Origin: Hyphomicrobiales bacterium
GTDB lineage: Bacteria > Pseudomonadota > Alphaproteobacteria > Rhodobacterales > Rhodobacteraceae
Assembly (NCBI GenBank): GCA_003558415.1
Contig: PWLT01000009.1
Location: 1-7,691, forward strand
Direction: 5' to 3'
Length of the DNA stretch: 7,691 bases
Under the pieces are notes generated by a model. The model had not been told where the DNA came from. It saw only the letters and a program-made list of their open reading frames with translations, and ran no database searches. Of this stretch, positions 1-6,992 are shown one piece after another; position 1 is the stretch's first letter; each line of letters starts with the position of its first letter. Made by a program: the position numbers and the translations under genes.

Positions 1-30
1 CAGACATATCGAAGTCGGGACAAGTTTTGG

Positions 31-58
31 TTGAAGGCACGCTTACAGCGCGTATTCT
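31..58 (+). promoter_or_regulatory. Possible sigma-70-type promoter upstream of the partner-switching cluster
   Basis: TTGAAG (31-36) and TATTCT (53-58) are separated by 16 bases, and each matches the housekeeping consensus at four of six positions. They lie about 100 bases before the first gene of the plus-strand cluster, leaving a leader of roughly 90 bases. The rest of 1-155 shows no convincing gene. The match is weak, and chance occurrence in a GC-rich sequence is quite possible. Confidence 0.22.
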
Positions 59-155
59 TCACTTGTGCGACGGGCGTGCCCGAGACCAGGCGGCATAAAG
101 GTGCGGCTTGTTCCAATCCGGCATGGGCCGCCGGCAAAGGTGATTGGGGCGGCCA

Positions 156-593
156 ATGACGCAGGCGCTGACACTGACCTTGCGCAATACGCTGGACGAG
201 ATTCCGCGTATCGGTCAGGCGGTGGAGGGGTTTTTCGACAGGCATCGCTTGCCGCAGCGCGCCTGCATGCATCTGACAATTGCGCTCGACGAACTGGCGA
301 CCAATGCCATTTCCTATGGGTTCGAGCCGGGAATCGACCGCCCCGATGCCGTGCGGGTGACGCTGGAACTCAGGGAGCGGGATATTCTGGCGATGATCGA
401 GGACAGCGGCAAGCCCTTTGACCCGCTTTCGGTGCCCGAACCCGATACCACGCTTGCGGTTGACGAGCGGGCCATCGGCGGGCTGGGGGTGCATTTCGTG
501 CGCGAATTCATGGATGAAGTCACCTATGAAAGGACGGAAGGTCTAAACCGGGTCCGCATGCGCAAACGACTGGCTGATGACCGGCAAACCTGA
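156..593 (+). CDS. RsbW/SpoIIAB-like ATP-binding serine kinase (anti-sigma factor type)
   Basis: A 145-residue single-domain GHKL ATPase of the HATPase_c_2 type. Known relatives (RsbW, SpoIIAB) phosphorylate a serine of a STAS partner, and often bind and inhibit a sigma factor. Visible motifs from ATG 156 are the N box DELATN (E46 and N50, the Mg-ATP site), the G1 box EDSGKPFDP (D83, G85) and the G2 box GGLGVHFV (108-115). Length is normal for the family and there is no membrane segment, so it should be cytosolic. ATG 156 is preferred; an in-frame TTG at 144 would add four residues, but it sits too close to the AAAGG stretch at 136-140. It is followed 43 bases later by the STAS gene, its expected substrate. 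The family is clear. Whether it controls a sigma factor or only acts as a switch kinase cannot be read from the sequence. Confidence 0.9.
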   Translation: MTQALTLTLRNTLDEIPRIGQAVEGFFDRHRLPQRACMHLTIALDELATNAISYGFEPGIDRPDAVRVTLELRERDILAMIEDSGKPFDPLSVPEPDTTLAVDERAIGGLGVHFVREFMDEVTYERTEGLNRVRMRKRLADDRQT

Positions 594-636
594 AGGCCCC
601 GCGGGCCGAAAGCATTATCAATGAAAGGTAAGGCAA

Positions 637-987
637 GTGTCCGACAACCTCAGATTCACACTGGAACGCAGCGGCTCACTGGCGGTCGTCGGTGTGGCCG
701 GCCGCATCGACAGTTCAACCTCCGCCCTGTTCGAGGAGCAGATGGAGACCGTCTTTGCAGAGGCGCCCGATGCGGTGGTCATCGATCTGGAACAGCTGGA
801 CTACATGAGCAGCGCCGGGTTGCGGGTGTTGCTCATGGCGGCGAAACGCACCAAGGCGCAGGGGCAGCGGCTGTTGTTGTGCGGTCTGTCGCCCAATATC
901 CGCGAGGTGTTCGATATCAGCGGCTTCTCGGCGATCTTCGAGATTGCGGACAGCCGCAGCGAGGCCCAGTCAAGGGCGCAGGCGTGA
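637..987 (+). CDS. STAS-domain anti-sigma factor antagonist (RsbV/SpoIIAA-like)
   Basis: A 116-residue protein made of one STAS domain. The segment LDYMSSAGLRVLL (54-66) is the signature around the phosphorylated serine. Counting back from the conserved glycine (G61), S59 corresponds to the SpoIIAA phospho-acceptor and S58 lies beside it. In known systems the unphosphorylated form binds the kinase/anti-sigma factor and releases its target, while phosphorylation by the kinase switches it off. The start is GTG 637, preceded by AAAGGTAAGG (624-633). An ATG at 621 is in another frame and gives a shadow. The gene lies between the putative kinase and the putative phosphatase, the usual arrangement of a partner-switching set. 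The last 12 or so residues (SRSEAQSRAQA) are a polar tail outside the fold. Confidence 0.92.
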   Translation: MSDNLRFTLERSGSLAVVGVAGRIDSSTSALFEEQMETVFAEAPDAVVIDLEQLDYMSSAGLRVLLMAAKRTKAQGQRLLLCGLSPNIREVFDISGFSAIFEIADSRSEAQSRAQA

Positions 988-1003
988 GCGCGTCGCAGGG
1001 GAT

Positions 1004-1009
1004 AGGTGG
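1004..1009 (+). promoter_or_regulatory. Ribosome binding site deciding the phosphatase start
   Basis: AGGTGG lies eight bases before ATG 1018, a good Shine-Dalgarno distance. It favours 1018 over the in-frame GTG at 1006, which could instead use AGGGG at 997-1001 with a tight spacing of about four bases. The two starts differ by four residues only. Confidence 0.45.
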
Positions 1010-1017
1010 TTGAGCGC

Positions 1018-3069
1018 ATGTTCCGATCGCTCCGGTTTCAGCTCTTTCTTGGCATCTTCGTCATCCTGCTGGGTGCGGGCGGCATCATCATGGTGTCCAC
1101 TCAGCAGCAGATGGAGCAGGCGCTGATCGATGCCGAGAACCGCGCCGCCCGCAATGTGCTGAACCTGATCGAATTGCAGGTCTCCAACCGCTATCGTGAA
1201 TTGCTCATGGAGAAGGTTCGCATCGTCGCGGAGCGGCGCAGCACGCTGGAGCAGATGGGAAATGTGATCACGGCCACCTTCCAGGCTTATGAGCGTCTGG
1301 TCGAGCGCGGATATGCCAGCCAGCTCGAGGCGCAGTCGCTGGCGCTGGAATGGGCCTCGCGGATGGATCTGGGGGGCTCGGCCGACGCATTCGCCATGAC
1401 CCGTGAAGGCCACCTGATCGCCCATCGCGACCGGGAATTGGTCGGGCGCAACCTGGGTGCGCTGCCGGATCTGAAGGGCCGGAGCATTCTGGAAGCCACC
1501 GAAGAGGGCATCACCAATTTCGGCTATGCCTATGTGATCTATGAAGACGAGGTCGTGCCTGCCGGTGTGGATGATGGCCGGCGCTTTGCGTATTTCATCG
1601 ATGTGCCGGAGTTCGATCTCTATATCGGCATCTCCGATCGGATCGGAGATGTGGAACGCTATGTGGAAACGGGGGTCGAGGCCACGATCGAGGTGCTCGC
1701 CGAGTCGGTCGGTCAGGTGCAGGTTGTCGAAACCGGCTTCGTGTTCATCTTTGACAGGGATCTGCAGACTGTCACCTCCCCGGCCGACTGGGCGTCGGCA
1801 ATGGTTGGACAAAGCGATGAGCAAACCGGCCAGCCGATCATGGAAATGTTCCGCGATGCCGGTCAGAGCGGCGATGGCGAGGCGGTTCATTACACCGCGC
1901 AACTGCGCGGCGGGCCACTGGAAATGGAAGCCTATGTCAGCTATTTCCGACCGCTGGGGTGGTATGTCGCCAGCACTGTGCCTACGGACGAGATCTCGGC
2001 CCCCGCACGCGCGCTGGTGCAGCGGCAGGTGCTGATCTTCGCCATGGTGCTGGGCGCCTCGCTTCTGCTGGCGTGGTTCTTCGCCTACAAGATCACTGGG
2101 CCGCTGCAGCGCCTTGCCGCCTATGCCAGGCGATTGCCGACGCAGGATTTCACCACAGCGGGCGAAGGCTCCGACGCCCTGAACAGGCTCGCGCGCGCGC
2201 GATCCGAGGTGGGCGGGCTGGCGCGGGCCTTCGGATTCATGGAAGGCGAGTTGCGCGATAACATCCAGGCGCTTCTGAATACCACGCGCGAGAAGGAGCG
2301 TATCGAGAGCGAACTGAACATCGCGCAGGAAATTCAGCGCGGTTTGTTGCCGAAGATCTTCCCGCCTTTCCCTGACTGTCCGCAGATCGACCTGCACGCC
2401 GCGCTCTACCCGGCGCGGCATGTGGGCGGCGATCTCTTCGATTTCTATTTTCTCGATGAGCACCGGCTGCTGTTTACCGTTGGCGACGTTGCCGACAAGG
2501 GTGTGCCATCGGCGCTGTTCATGGCCATCACCAAGACGCTGGTGAAATCGGCCAGCGGGCAGGATGCCGACCCCGCGACGATGATGGAGCGGGTCAACAA
2601 CGATCTGAGCGCCGACAACCCCAGCGCCATGTTCGTGACCTTGCTCATCGGCATTCTGGACATTCGCACCGGCCGGGTCGAATACGTCAATGCCGGGCAG
2701 AACCCGCCGATCCTGGTGCCCGCCGATGGCAAGGATCCCAGCTTCATCCGCGAGATCAGCGGCCCGCCCGGCGGTGCGATCGAGGGTGTGAGCTACCGGC
2801 ACCTCAGCTTGCAGCTCGACCCGGGGGACACGCTGGTTGTCTTTACCGACGGCATCACCGAAGCGATGAACCCGGCGAATGAGGAATACGGCAACGACAG
2901 GCTGCTCGCGCTGTGCGGACAGTTGCGCGGCGAGAGCGCCGAGCAAATGGTCGTCACCGTGGTCGAGGACGTGAATCGCCATTCCGGCGATGCCACTCAA
3001 TCGGACGATATCACGCTGTTGTGCCTGACATGGCAGAATGTTTCGCCACAGGCGGCGAAGGATGTATGA
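1018..3069 (+). CDS. Membrane-bound PP2C/SpoIIE-type serine phosphatase with Cache-like sensor and HAMP domain (RsbU/SiaA-like)
   Basis: A 683-residue signalling phosphatase. Domains from ATG 1018: transmembrane helix at about 8-26; periplasmic region at about 27-335 containing two Cache-like halves (around GHLIAHRDRELVGRNL, 131-146, and GFVFIFDRDL, 240-249); second transmembrane helix at about 338-358; HAMP domain at about 356-411; a helical linker; then a PP2C domain from EIQRGLLP (438-445) to the end. Likely metal-binding aspartates are in GGDLFDF (470-476, D472), GDVADKG (489-495, D490), FTDG (D611) and SDDIT (D664), so the active site looks intact. The architecture resembles P. aeruginosa SiaA, a PP2C enzyme that dephosphorylates its STAS-like partner SiaC. 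The expected substrate here is the STAS protein encoded immediately upstream. An external small molecule sensed by the Cache region probably gates activity (inference). GTG 1006 is an alternative start. Confidence 0.92.
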   Translation: MFRSLRFQLFLGIFVILLGAGGIIMVSTQQQMEQALIDAENRAARNVLNLIELQVSNRYRELLMEKVRIVAERRSTLEQMGNVITATFQAYERLVERGYASQLEAQSLALEWASRMDLGGSADAFAMTREGHLIAHRDRELVGRNLGALPDLKGRSILEATEEGITNFGYAYVIYEDEVVPAGVDDGRRFAYFIDVPEFDLYIGISDRIGDVERYVETGVEATIEVLAESVGQVQVVETGFVFIFDRDLQTVTSPADWASAMVGQSDEQTGQPIMEMFRDAGQSGDGEAVHYTAQLRGGPLEMEAYVSYFRPLGWYVASTVPTDEISAPARALVQRQVLIFAMVLGASLLLAWFFAYKITGPLQRLAAYARRLPTQDFTTAGEGSDALNRLARARSEVGGLARAFGFMEGELRDNIQALLNTTREKERIESELNIAQEIQRGLLPKIFPPFPDCPQIDLHAALYPARHVGGDLFDFYFLDEHRLLFTVGDVADKGVPSALFMAITKTLVKSASGQDADPATMMERVNNDLSADNPSAMFVTLLIGILDIRTGRVEYVNAGQNPPILVPADGKDPSFIREISGPPGGAIEGVSYRHLSLQLDPGDTLVVFTDGITEAMNPANEEYGNDRLLALCGQLRGESAEQMVVTVVEDVNRHSGDATQSDDITLLCLTWQNVSPQAAKDV

Positions 3070-3096
3070 TGTCATGGCGCGATGCTGCACAATCAT

Positions 3097-3100
3097 GGAG
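3097..3100 (+). promoter_or_regulatory. Ribosome binding site of the substrate-binding protein gene
   Basis: GGAG lies eight bases before ATG 3109. It supports that start over the in-frame upstream ATG at 3082, which would put nine polar residues ahead of the signal peptide. Confidence 0.6.
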
Positions 3101-3108
3101 AACCGAAG

Positions 3109-4296
3109 ATGACGGGAATTGCCTTCTTGCGCCGTTGGCCGGCCTTGCTGGTTGCGGCCCTTCTTGTCGCGGCGCTGGGGGTGCAGGTCGCCGCGGCGGA
3201 TGCCGACTATCCCACCTCCCCGCGGTTGAACGATGACGGAGAGCGCTGGCGGCTGGGATATCTGGAAGGCGGCCAGTATGTCGATTACGAGACCATCACC
3301 AAGGCCACCGTTCGTGGGCTCATGGAGCTTGGCTGGATCGAGCCGGCGGACCTGCCCGAGGAGCAGGGCAGCGAGCCGGGCGAATTCTGGCGCTGGTTCT
3401 CCGACAATCTGCAAAGCGATTACATCGAATTCGTCCCCGATGCCTATTACACAGCAGGAGATTTCGACAGTGAGGAACGCCCGGTAACCCGCGATGCGAT
3501 CGTGGAGCGGCTGACCGAGCAGGGGGATATCGACCTTGTGATCGCCATGGGCACCTGGGCCGGCCAGGATCTGCGCATCGAGGGGCTGGACGTGCCGGTC
3601 ATCGTCGGGTCCACCAGCGATCCCATCGGTGCCGGTATCATCGACAGCGCCGAAGACAGCGGCATGGACCATTTGCATGCAAGGGTGGAGCCGGAACGAT
3701 ACCAGCTTCAGGTCCGGCTGTTCCACGACATCATCGGATTTCAGCGTCTGGGCATTGTCTATTCCGACACCCGTGAAGGGCGTACCTATGGCGGGGTCGA
3801 TGCTGTCGAGGAGGTGGCCGCGGAGCGCGGCTTCGAGATCGTTTCGTGCAACGCCCCCTATTCCGGTCTGCCGCAGGATGAGGTGGAGGGCAATGTCATC
3901 GACTGCTATTCCGAGATCGCCGATCAGGTAGACGCCATCTATATCACTGTGCATCGCGGAATTACCGGCCAGTCAATTGGCCCGATCATGGACGTGATCA
4001 ATCATAATCTGGTGCCGACCTTCTCCATGCTGGGCTCAAGCGAGGTGCAGCGTGGCGTGCTGATGAGTATCGCACAGGCGGATTTCTCGTTTGTCGGGAT
4101 GTTCCATGCCGAGACCATCGCGCGTATCTTCAACGGGGCGCTGCCGCGCGATCTGGAGCAGGGCTGGAGTTCGCCACCCAAGATCGCGCTCAACCTGGCG
4201 GCGGCCGAGCGTATCGGTTTCGACCCGCCGGTCGATCTGCTCCTTGCCAGCGACGAAATATATGACTCGATCCAGCGGCCTGCTGACAGCGACTGA
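3109..4296 (+). CDS. Exported ABC-type substrate-binding protein (ABC_sub_bind family), without transporter partners
   Basis: A 395-residue periplasmic binding protein. Residues 1-30 form a signal peptide (LRRW, then a hydrophobic Ala/Leu/Val core, then VAAA), with likely cleavage near A30; there is no lipobox cysteine. Family-typical segments are DLVIAMGTWAGQDL (142-155), VPVIVGSTSDPIGAG (162-176), LGIVYSD (214-220), and a C-terminal ALNLAAAERIGFDPP (360-374), matching the hinge-binding fold of PF04392. It is longer than the usual 300-330 residues, partly through an acidic, aromatic insert at about 78-127. Two cysteines (C247, C266) could form a disulfide. No permease or ATPase gene is adjacent; the gene follows the Cache-PP2C phosphatase after 39 bases and is probably co-transcribed. 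A role as ligand receptor for the signalling module is inferred from this context. The ligand cannot be named. Confidence 0.87.
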   Translation: MTGIAFLRRWPALLVAALLVAALGVQVAAADADYPTSPRLNDDGERWRLGYLEGGQYVDYETITKATVRGLMELGWIEPADLPEEQGSEPGEFWRWFSDNLQSDYIEFVPDAYYTAGDFDSEERPVTRDAIVERLTEQGDIDLVIAMGTWAGQDLRIEGLDVPVIVGSTSDPIGAGIIDSAEDSGMDHLHARVEPERYQLQVRLFHDIIGFQRLGIVYSDTREGRTYGGVDAVEEVAAERGFEIVSCNAPYSGLPQDEVEGNVIDCYSEIADQVDAIYITVHRGITGQSIGPIMDVINHNLVPTFSMLGSSEVQRGVLMSIAQADFSFVGMFHAETIARIFNGALPRDLEQGWSSPPKIALNLAAAERIGFDPPVDLLLASDEIYDSIQRPADSD

Positions 4297-4326
4297 CCAA
4301 TAGGTACTGTCGCTCGAAGTGCATAT

Positions 4327-4363
4327 CCGCCGGCCCGGGAGCGGGAGAGGCCGTCCCCGGCGG
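4327..4363 (+). terminator. GC-rich hairpin between convergent gene groups (possible bidirectional terminator)
   Basis: CCGCCGG (4327-4333) and CCGGCGG (4357-4363) can form a perfect seven-base-pair stem around a 23-base loop. An alternative inner pairing is CGGCC (4331-4335) with GGCCG (4349-4353). The hairpin lies in the 80-base gap between two genes that end toward each other, where a shared terminator is expected. There is no T-run on either side, so intrinsic termination is doubtful and this may just be GC-rich sequence. Confidence 0.3.
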
Positions 4364-4376
4364 GTGCGCTGGCGCT

Positions 4377-5141
4377 TCAGATCCTGCCGGGTTCTTGCTG
4401 CAAGAGCGTCAGACGGGCGGTGACCTTGCGGGCGAGGAACAGGGCACTCAGCGGCTCCCAAAGCGGGCGGTCCCACATGTAGCTGTGGCGGCGCAGGCTA
4501 TCCGGATCGCCGGCCAGCACCATCTCGGGGAAGACCGCCTGCATCATTACCGCCTCATGCGCGCTGCAGTGATCGGCGCAGGCGCTGCCCATCCGTGCCA
4601 CCTGCTCCAGCCAGAATGCGTTCAGTGCGATCCGTGCCTGCAGCTTTTCCGGCGCCCCGGCGAACAGGAACACGCTGTCAGCTTCAGGCGAAAACTCCGG
4701 GTGATGCTGGCGGATGGCACCTGTCAACTTTCTCAGATGCCATCGGCGATAGCCCTGTATGCGATGGGTACCCTCCAGCGCGTCCGCGATTTCAAACAGC
4801 GATGTATTGCGCATGTCATGCACACACAGGCAGGCCATCACGATCTGCTCGGTCGAAAAATCACGTATGCGGGGGATGCCGTCGTCGCGGATGACGCGGC
4901 CATTGATGTCCTTCTCGAACTTCGAGATCAGCGCCGCGCCGAAAGTCGCATATCCCATCACCCGCGCGGCCGGCAGATCGCCATAAGCGCGCGGCGCGAC
5001 ATGGCGCCCGGCTTCATCTGACCAGAAGGCGGCGGTCAGGTCCATTGGTCGCGGAACCACGCGCAGCGCGCCGTAATCGCTGCGGAACCTGTCCAATGCC
5101 GCAAGCAGGTGCACATCATTCTGCGTTGGTGCGTTCATCAC
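4377..5141 (-). CDS. Hypothetical protein, 254 aa, with Cys/His clusters, at the edge of the T6SS locus
   Basis: I do not recognise this protein. It appears soluble and mainly helical, with no signal peptide or clear membrane segment. All four of its cysteines sit in two short clusters: CLCVH (104-108) and CADHCSAH (188-195). This spacing could bind a metal ion, but no known motif is matched. Other notable stretches are RWHLRKL (133-139), aromatic and basic, and YMWDRPLWEP (221-230). The start is GTG 5141 or ATG 5138, one codon apart; upstream GAGG stands seven bases before the GTG. It follows the FHA gene on the same strand after 84 bases and is probably the last gene of that transcript. Coding is supported by the long open frame, a plausible ribosome site and neighbour continuity. 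A T6SS accessory or effector-related role is only guilt by association. Confidence 0.75.
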   Translation of the reverse strand: MMNAPTQNDVHLLAALDRFRSDYGALRVVPRPMDLTAAFWSDEAGRHVAPRAYGDLPAARVMGYATFGAALISKFEKDINGRVIRDDGIPRIRDFSTEQIVMACLCVHDMRNTSLFEIADALEGTHRIQGYRRWHLRKLTGAIRQHHPEFSPEADSVFLFAGAPEKLQARIALNAFWLEQVARMGSACADHCSAHEAVMMQAVFPEMVLAGDPDSLRRHSYMWDRPLWEPLSALFLARKVTARLTLLQQEPGRI

Positions 5142-5225
5142 GTCACCGCCTCAGGTCTGGTCGGGACAGCAAACCCGAACGGCATCGCCGCGCGGTGTGG
5201 GCCGGAATGTGGCTTATGGAATGGC

Positions 5226-6269
5226 TCAGGTAAATGGATCGTCTTCAAGGGGCGGTATCCCTTCGCGGGGGGTGGATGTCGACTGATCGGCCTGATCATG
5301 GACTGCGCGCCATTCAAGTGTCTGGCGCATCTGCTCGGCATGGTTAAGGAGCGCGGTGGTCAGGTCTTTCAGAAACTCGTCCGCCTGATCCTCGGGCAGC
5401 GACAGCAGATGTTCGATCATCCCCTCGCCCGAGGTGACGGGCAGGCGATCGGCCGTCTGGTCGGTTGCGGGAAGATCCATCAGCCGCGCCAGATCCTCGT
5501 TCAGGCGGGATAGCTGCACCGTGGTTTCCAGCAGCGTGGCGGCGATGGAGGCCAATCGCCCGTCGGTTGCGGCGCCAGAGGGCATGGCCGTAGCGGCTCC
5601 CCAGGCATCATCGGCCGGTGCGGGGACGACGGGTGACAGGTCCAGATCGTCGGGGATGCTGGCCGCAGGTTGTCCGGTGGACGGCGGATCGGGGAAATCG
5701 GCTGCGCCGAAGCCCCCGCCTCCGAACTCCTCGCTGCCGCCGAATCCGCTCATGGAGCCCGGATCACGGCCCCAGTCATCATCGGCGATCCCGTCGCCCG
5801 CCGGTCCGAGCAGCCCGTCATCGGCCCGACCGGACGGAGCTGTGCCGAAGGCATCGAACGGATCGGACTGCGTACCGGCCAGCCCGTCCAGCCGGTCGAT
5901 GGGCGAGCCCGGGTCGACCCGGCGGGTGCGGGTCTCGCCGTTATCGTCCCCGGTCACAACCTCGACCTGAAAGGTGAAATCCGCTGCGCGGAACGTGTCG
6001 CCATGCTTGAGGACCACGGTCTTGCCGCGGCCCAGCGGCTTGCTGGCACCGTTGACAAAAACGCCGTTGGTGCTGGTATCGCGCAGGACATAGACATTGC
6101 CCTGAAACGCCAGTTCGCAATGGGCCTTGGACAGCGTGCGCTCTGGGTCCGGGAGCGGCCAGTCACAATCAGCCCCGCGCCCCAGCACGATACGCCCGGT
6201 TTCCAGAAACCGTGCATCTGCGCCATCGGCGCTGTCGGGGCCGGAGGTGCGAATGATCTTGAGCTTCAT
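5226..6269 (-). CDS. Type VI secretion-associated FHA-domain protein (Fha/TagH-like)
   Basis: A 347-residue protein with an N-terminal forkhead-associated domain at about 1-105. The phosphothreonine-binding residues are visible: GR (30-31), LSKAH (46-50; S47, H50) and STNGVFVNG (66-74; N68). The DPERTLSKAH context is typical of T6SS FHA proteins. Residues of about 106-235 are a low-complexity linker rich in Gly, Pro, Asp and Ala, probably disordered. Residues of about 236-325 form a helical C-terminal segment (LLETTVQLSRLNEDLARL, then EHLLSLPEDQADEFL). In known systems Fha is phosphorylated by the kinase PpkA and promotes T6SS assembly; no PpkA or PppA gene is in this window. ATG 6269 is preferred because MKLKIIR begins the first FHA strand; ATG 6284 would add five residues. 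Ribosome sites are weak for both. The FHA call is firm and the T6SS role rests on style and neighbours. Confidence 0.87.
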   Translation of the reverse strand: MKLKIIRTSGPDSADGADARFLETGRIVLGRGADCDWPLPDPERTLSKAHCELAFQGNVYVLRDTSTNGVFVNGASKPLGRGKTVVLKHGDTFRAADFTFQVEVVTGDDNGETRTRRVDPGSPIDRLDGLAGTQSDPFDAFGTAPSGRADDGLLGPAGDGIADDDWGRDPGSMSGFGGSEEFGGGGFGAADFPDPPSTGQPAASIPDDLDLSPVVPAPADDAWGAATAMPSGAATDGRLASIAATLLETTVQLSRLNEDLARLMDLPATDQTADRLPVTSGEGMIEHLLSLPEDQADEFLKDLTTALLNHAEQMRQTLEWRAVHDQADQSTSTPREGIPPLEDDPFT

Positions 6270-6388
6270 GCCATGTCCGTACATACCGTCGGATAGAGTG
6301 CTGTCGAAATGTGTCCTCAGCGTGCATTAACCGTGAATGTGCAGCGTAGAATATGGGCGCCATCGTCACAAGCGAAGCCGGCCCGGTT

Positions 6389-6973
6389 TCACAGCCTCCC
6401 GCTGCCGCCCCGTGCAATGTCCAGCGCCTGCATCATTGCGCGTTCATACCACGCGGTCGCCTCCTGTGGCGATTTCAGTTTCGATACGGCGAGAATGATG
6501 GCCGCCGCTGCGGCAACGCCGCTTAAGGTTTCATCGGGCTCGATGACCGCTTCCGTCTCGGGAGGAGCCATGTTGTCGCAAGCCCAGAACACGGCGAGCG
6601 CGGCATAGCTTTCCGCAGTGTCGAAGCCGGCGGCTTCGGCCAGATCGAAGGCCTTGCGGCCAAGTTCGTCCGAGGGTTTGAAGACCCACGCCTCGGCAGC
6701 CTCCAGAATCCGTGTCGATTGCTCCGGTGCATCGTCATCCAGCGAAGCGCGGGCGTTCAGGCAGGCCCACCAGGCAGCTTCACGCCGGGGAAGCGCCTGC
6801 GCCATGACCCTGACGGCATCGATCCACAGATCATCGGCGACGCAACGACGCAGGAAAGCCACGGTTGACGGATCATCGGCCAGAAGCGAGGTTGCTTCGG
6901 CCTCGAGTTCCATCTCGCCGACCGTATCGCGGGCGCGCTCATATCTGATCTTCTTCAGCCCCTCGAAATCCAT
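6389..6973 (-). CDS. T6SS-linked helical protein, possibly DUF6931 family
   Basis: A 194-residue, mostly alpha-helical protein with no signal peptide. The most distinctive stretch is PRREAAWWACLNAR (62-75), which I associate with the T6SS-linked family DUF6931; this is from memory and unverified. Helical, Ala-rich segments follow (AFDLAEAAGFDTAESYAALA, 108-127; GVAAAAAIILAVSKL, 152-166). The latter is hydrophobic enough to resemble a buried or weak membrane helix. The start ATG 6973 has AGGA nine bases upstream. The gene begins only 19 bases after the vgrG stop, so the two are almost certainly co-transcribed. That position is where VgrG adaptors and effector chaperones often lie, but none of the known adaptor families (DUF4123, DUF2169, DUF1795) is recognisable here. 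No function is assigned. Confidence 0.8.
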   Translation of the reverse strand: MDFEGLKKIRYERARDTVGEMELEAEATSLLADDPSTVAFLRRCVADDLWIDAVRVMAQALPRREAAWWACLNARASLDDDAPEQSTRILEAAEAWVFKPSDELGRKAFDLAEAAGFDTAESYAALAVFWACDNMAPPETEAVIEPDETLSGVAAAAAIILAVSKLKSPQEATAWYERAMMQALDIARGGSGRL

Positions 6974-6992
6974 GCGCCGTGATCCTGACCCG

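Noticed and set aside
43..279. Minus-strand open frame of 78 residues overlapping the kinase gene start
   Set aside because: It is Arg/Ala/Pro-rich with no motif and overlaps the conserved kinase coding sequence.
970..3954. A 994-residue open frame on the minus strand across the phosphatase and binding-protein genes
   Set aside because: It is antisense to two genes with clear domain motifs. Its product is rich in His, Gln, Arg and Asp without recognisable domains, as expected when GC-rich codon bias removes stops from the opposite strand.
4395..5021. Plus-strand open frame of 208 residues opposite the 254-aa gene
   Set aside because: No domain pattern and composition typical of an antisense shadow. 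The minus-strand frame is longer, has a ribosome site and continues the orientation of its neighbours. Some doubt remains because the minus-strand protein is itself unrecognised.
5670..6296. Plus-strand open frame of 208 residues opposite the FHA gene
   Set aside because: The minus strand encodes a clear FHA domain with its binding residues in this interval.
6323..6341. Imperfect inverted repeat CATT-N7-AATG in the gap upstream of the FHA gene
   Set aside because: Only four contiguous paired bases flank the centre, and it matches no operator I recognise.
6348..6353. TATTCT on the minus strand upstream of the FHA gene as a promoter -10 element
   Set aside because: The hexamer 17 bases upstream is TTCGCT, a poor -35 match, and other spacings are no better. 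The gap 6285-6388 could still hold a promoter for the FHA gene, but none can be supported.
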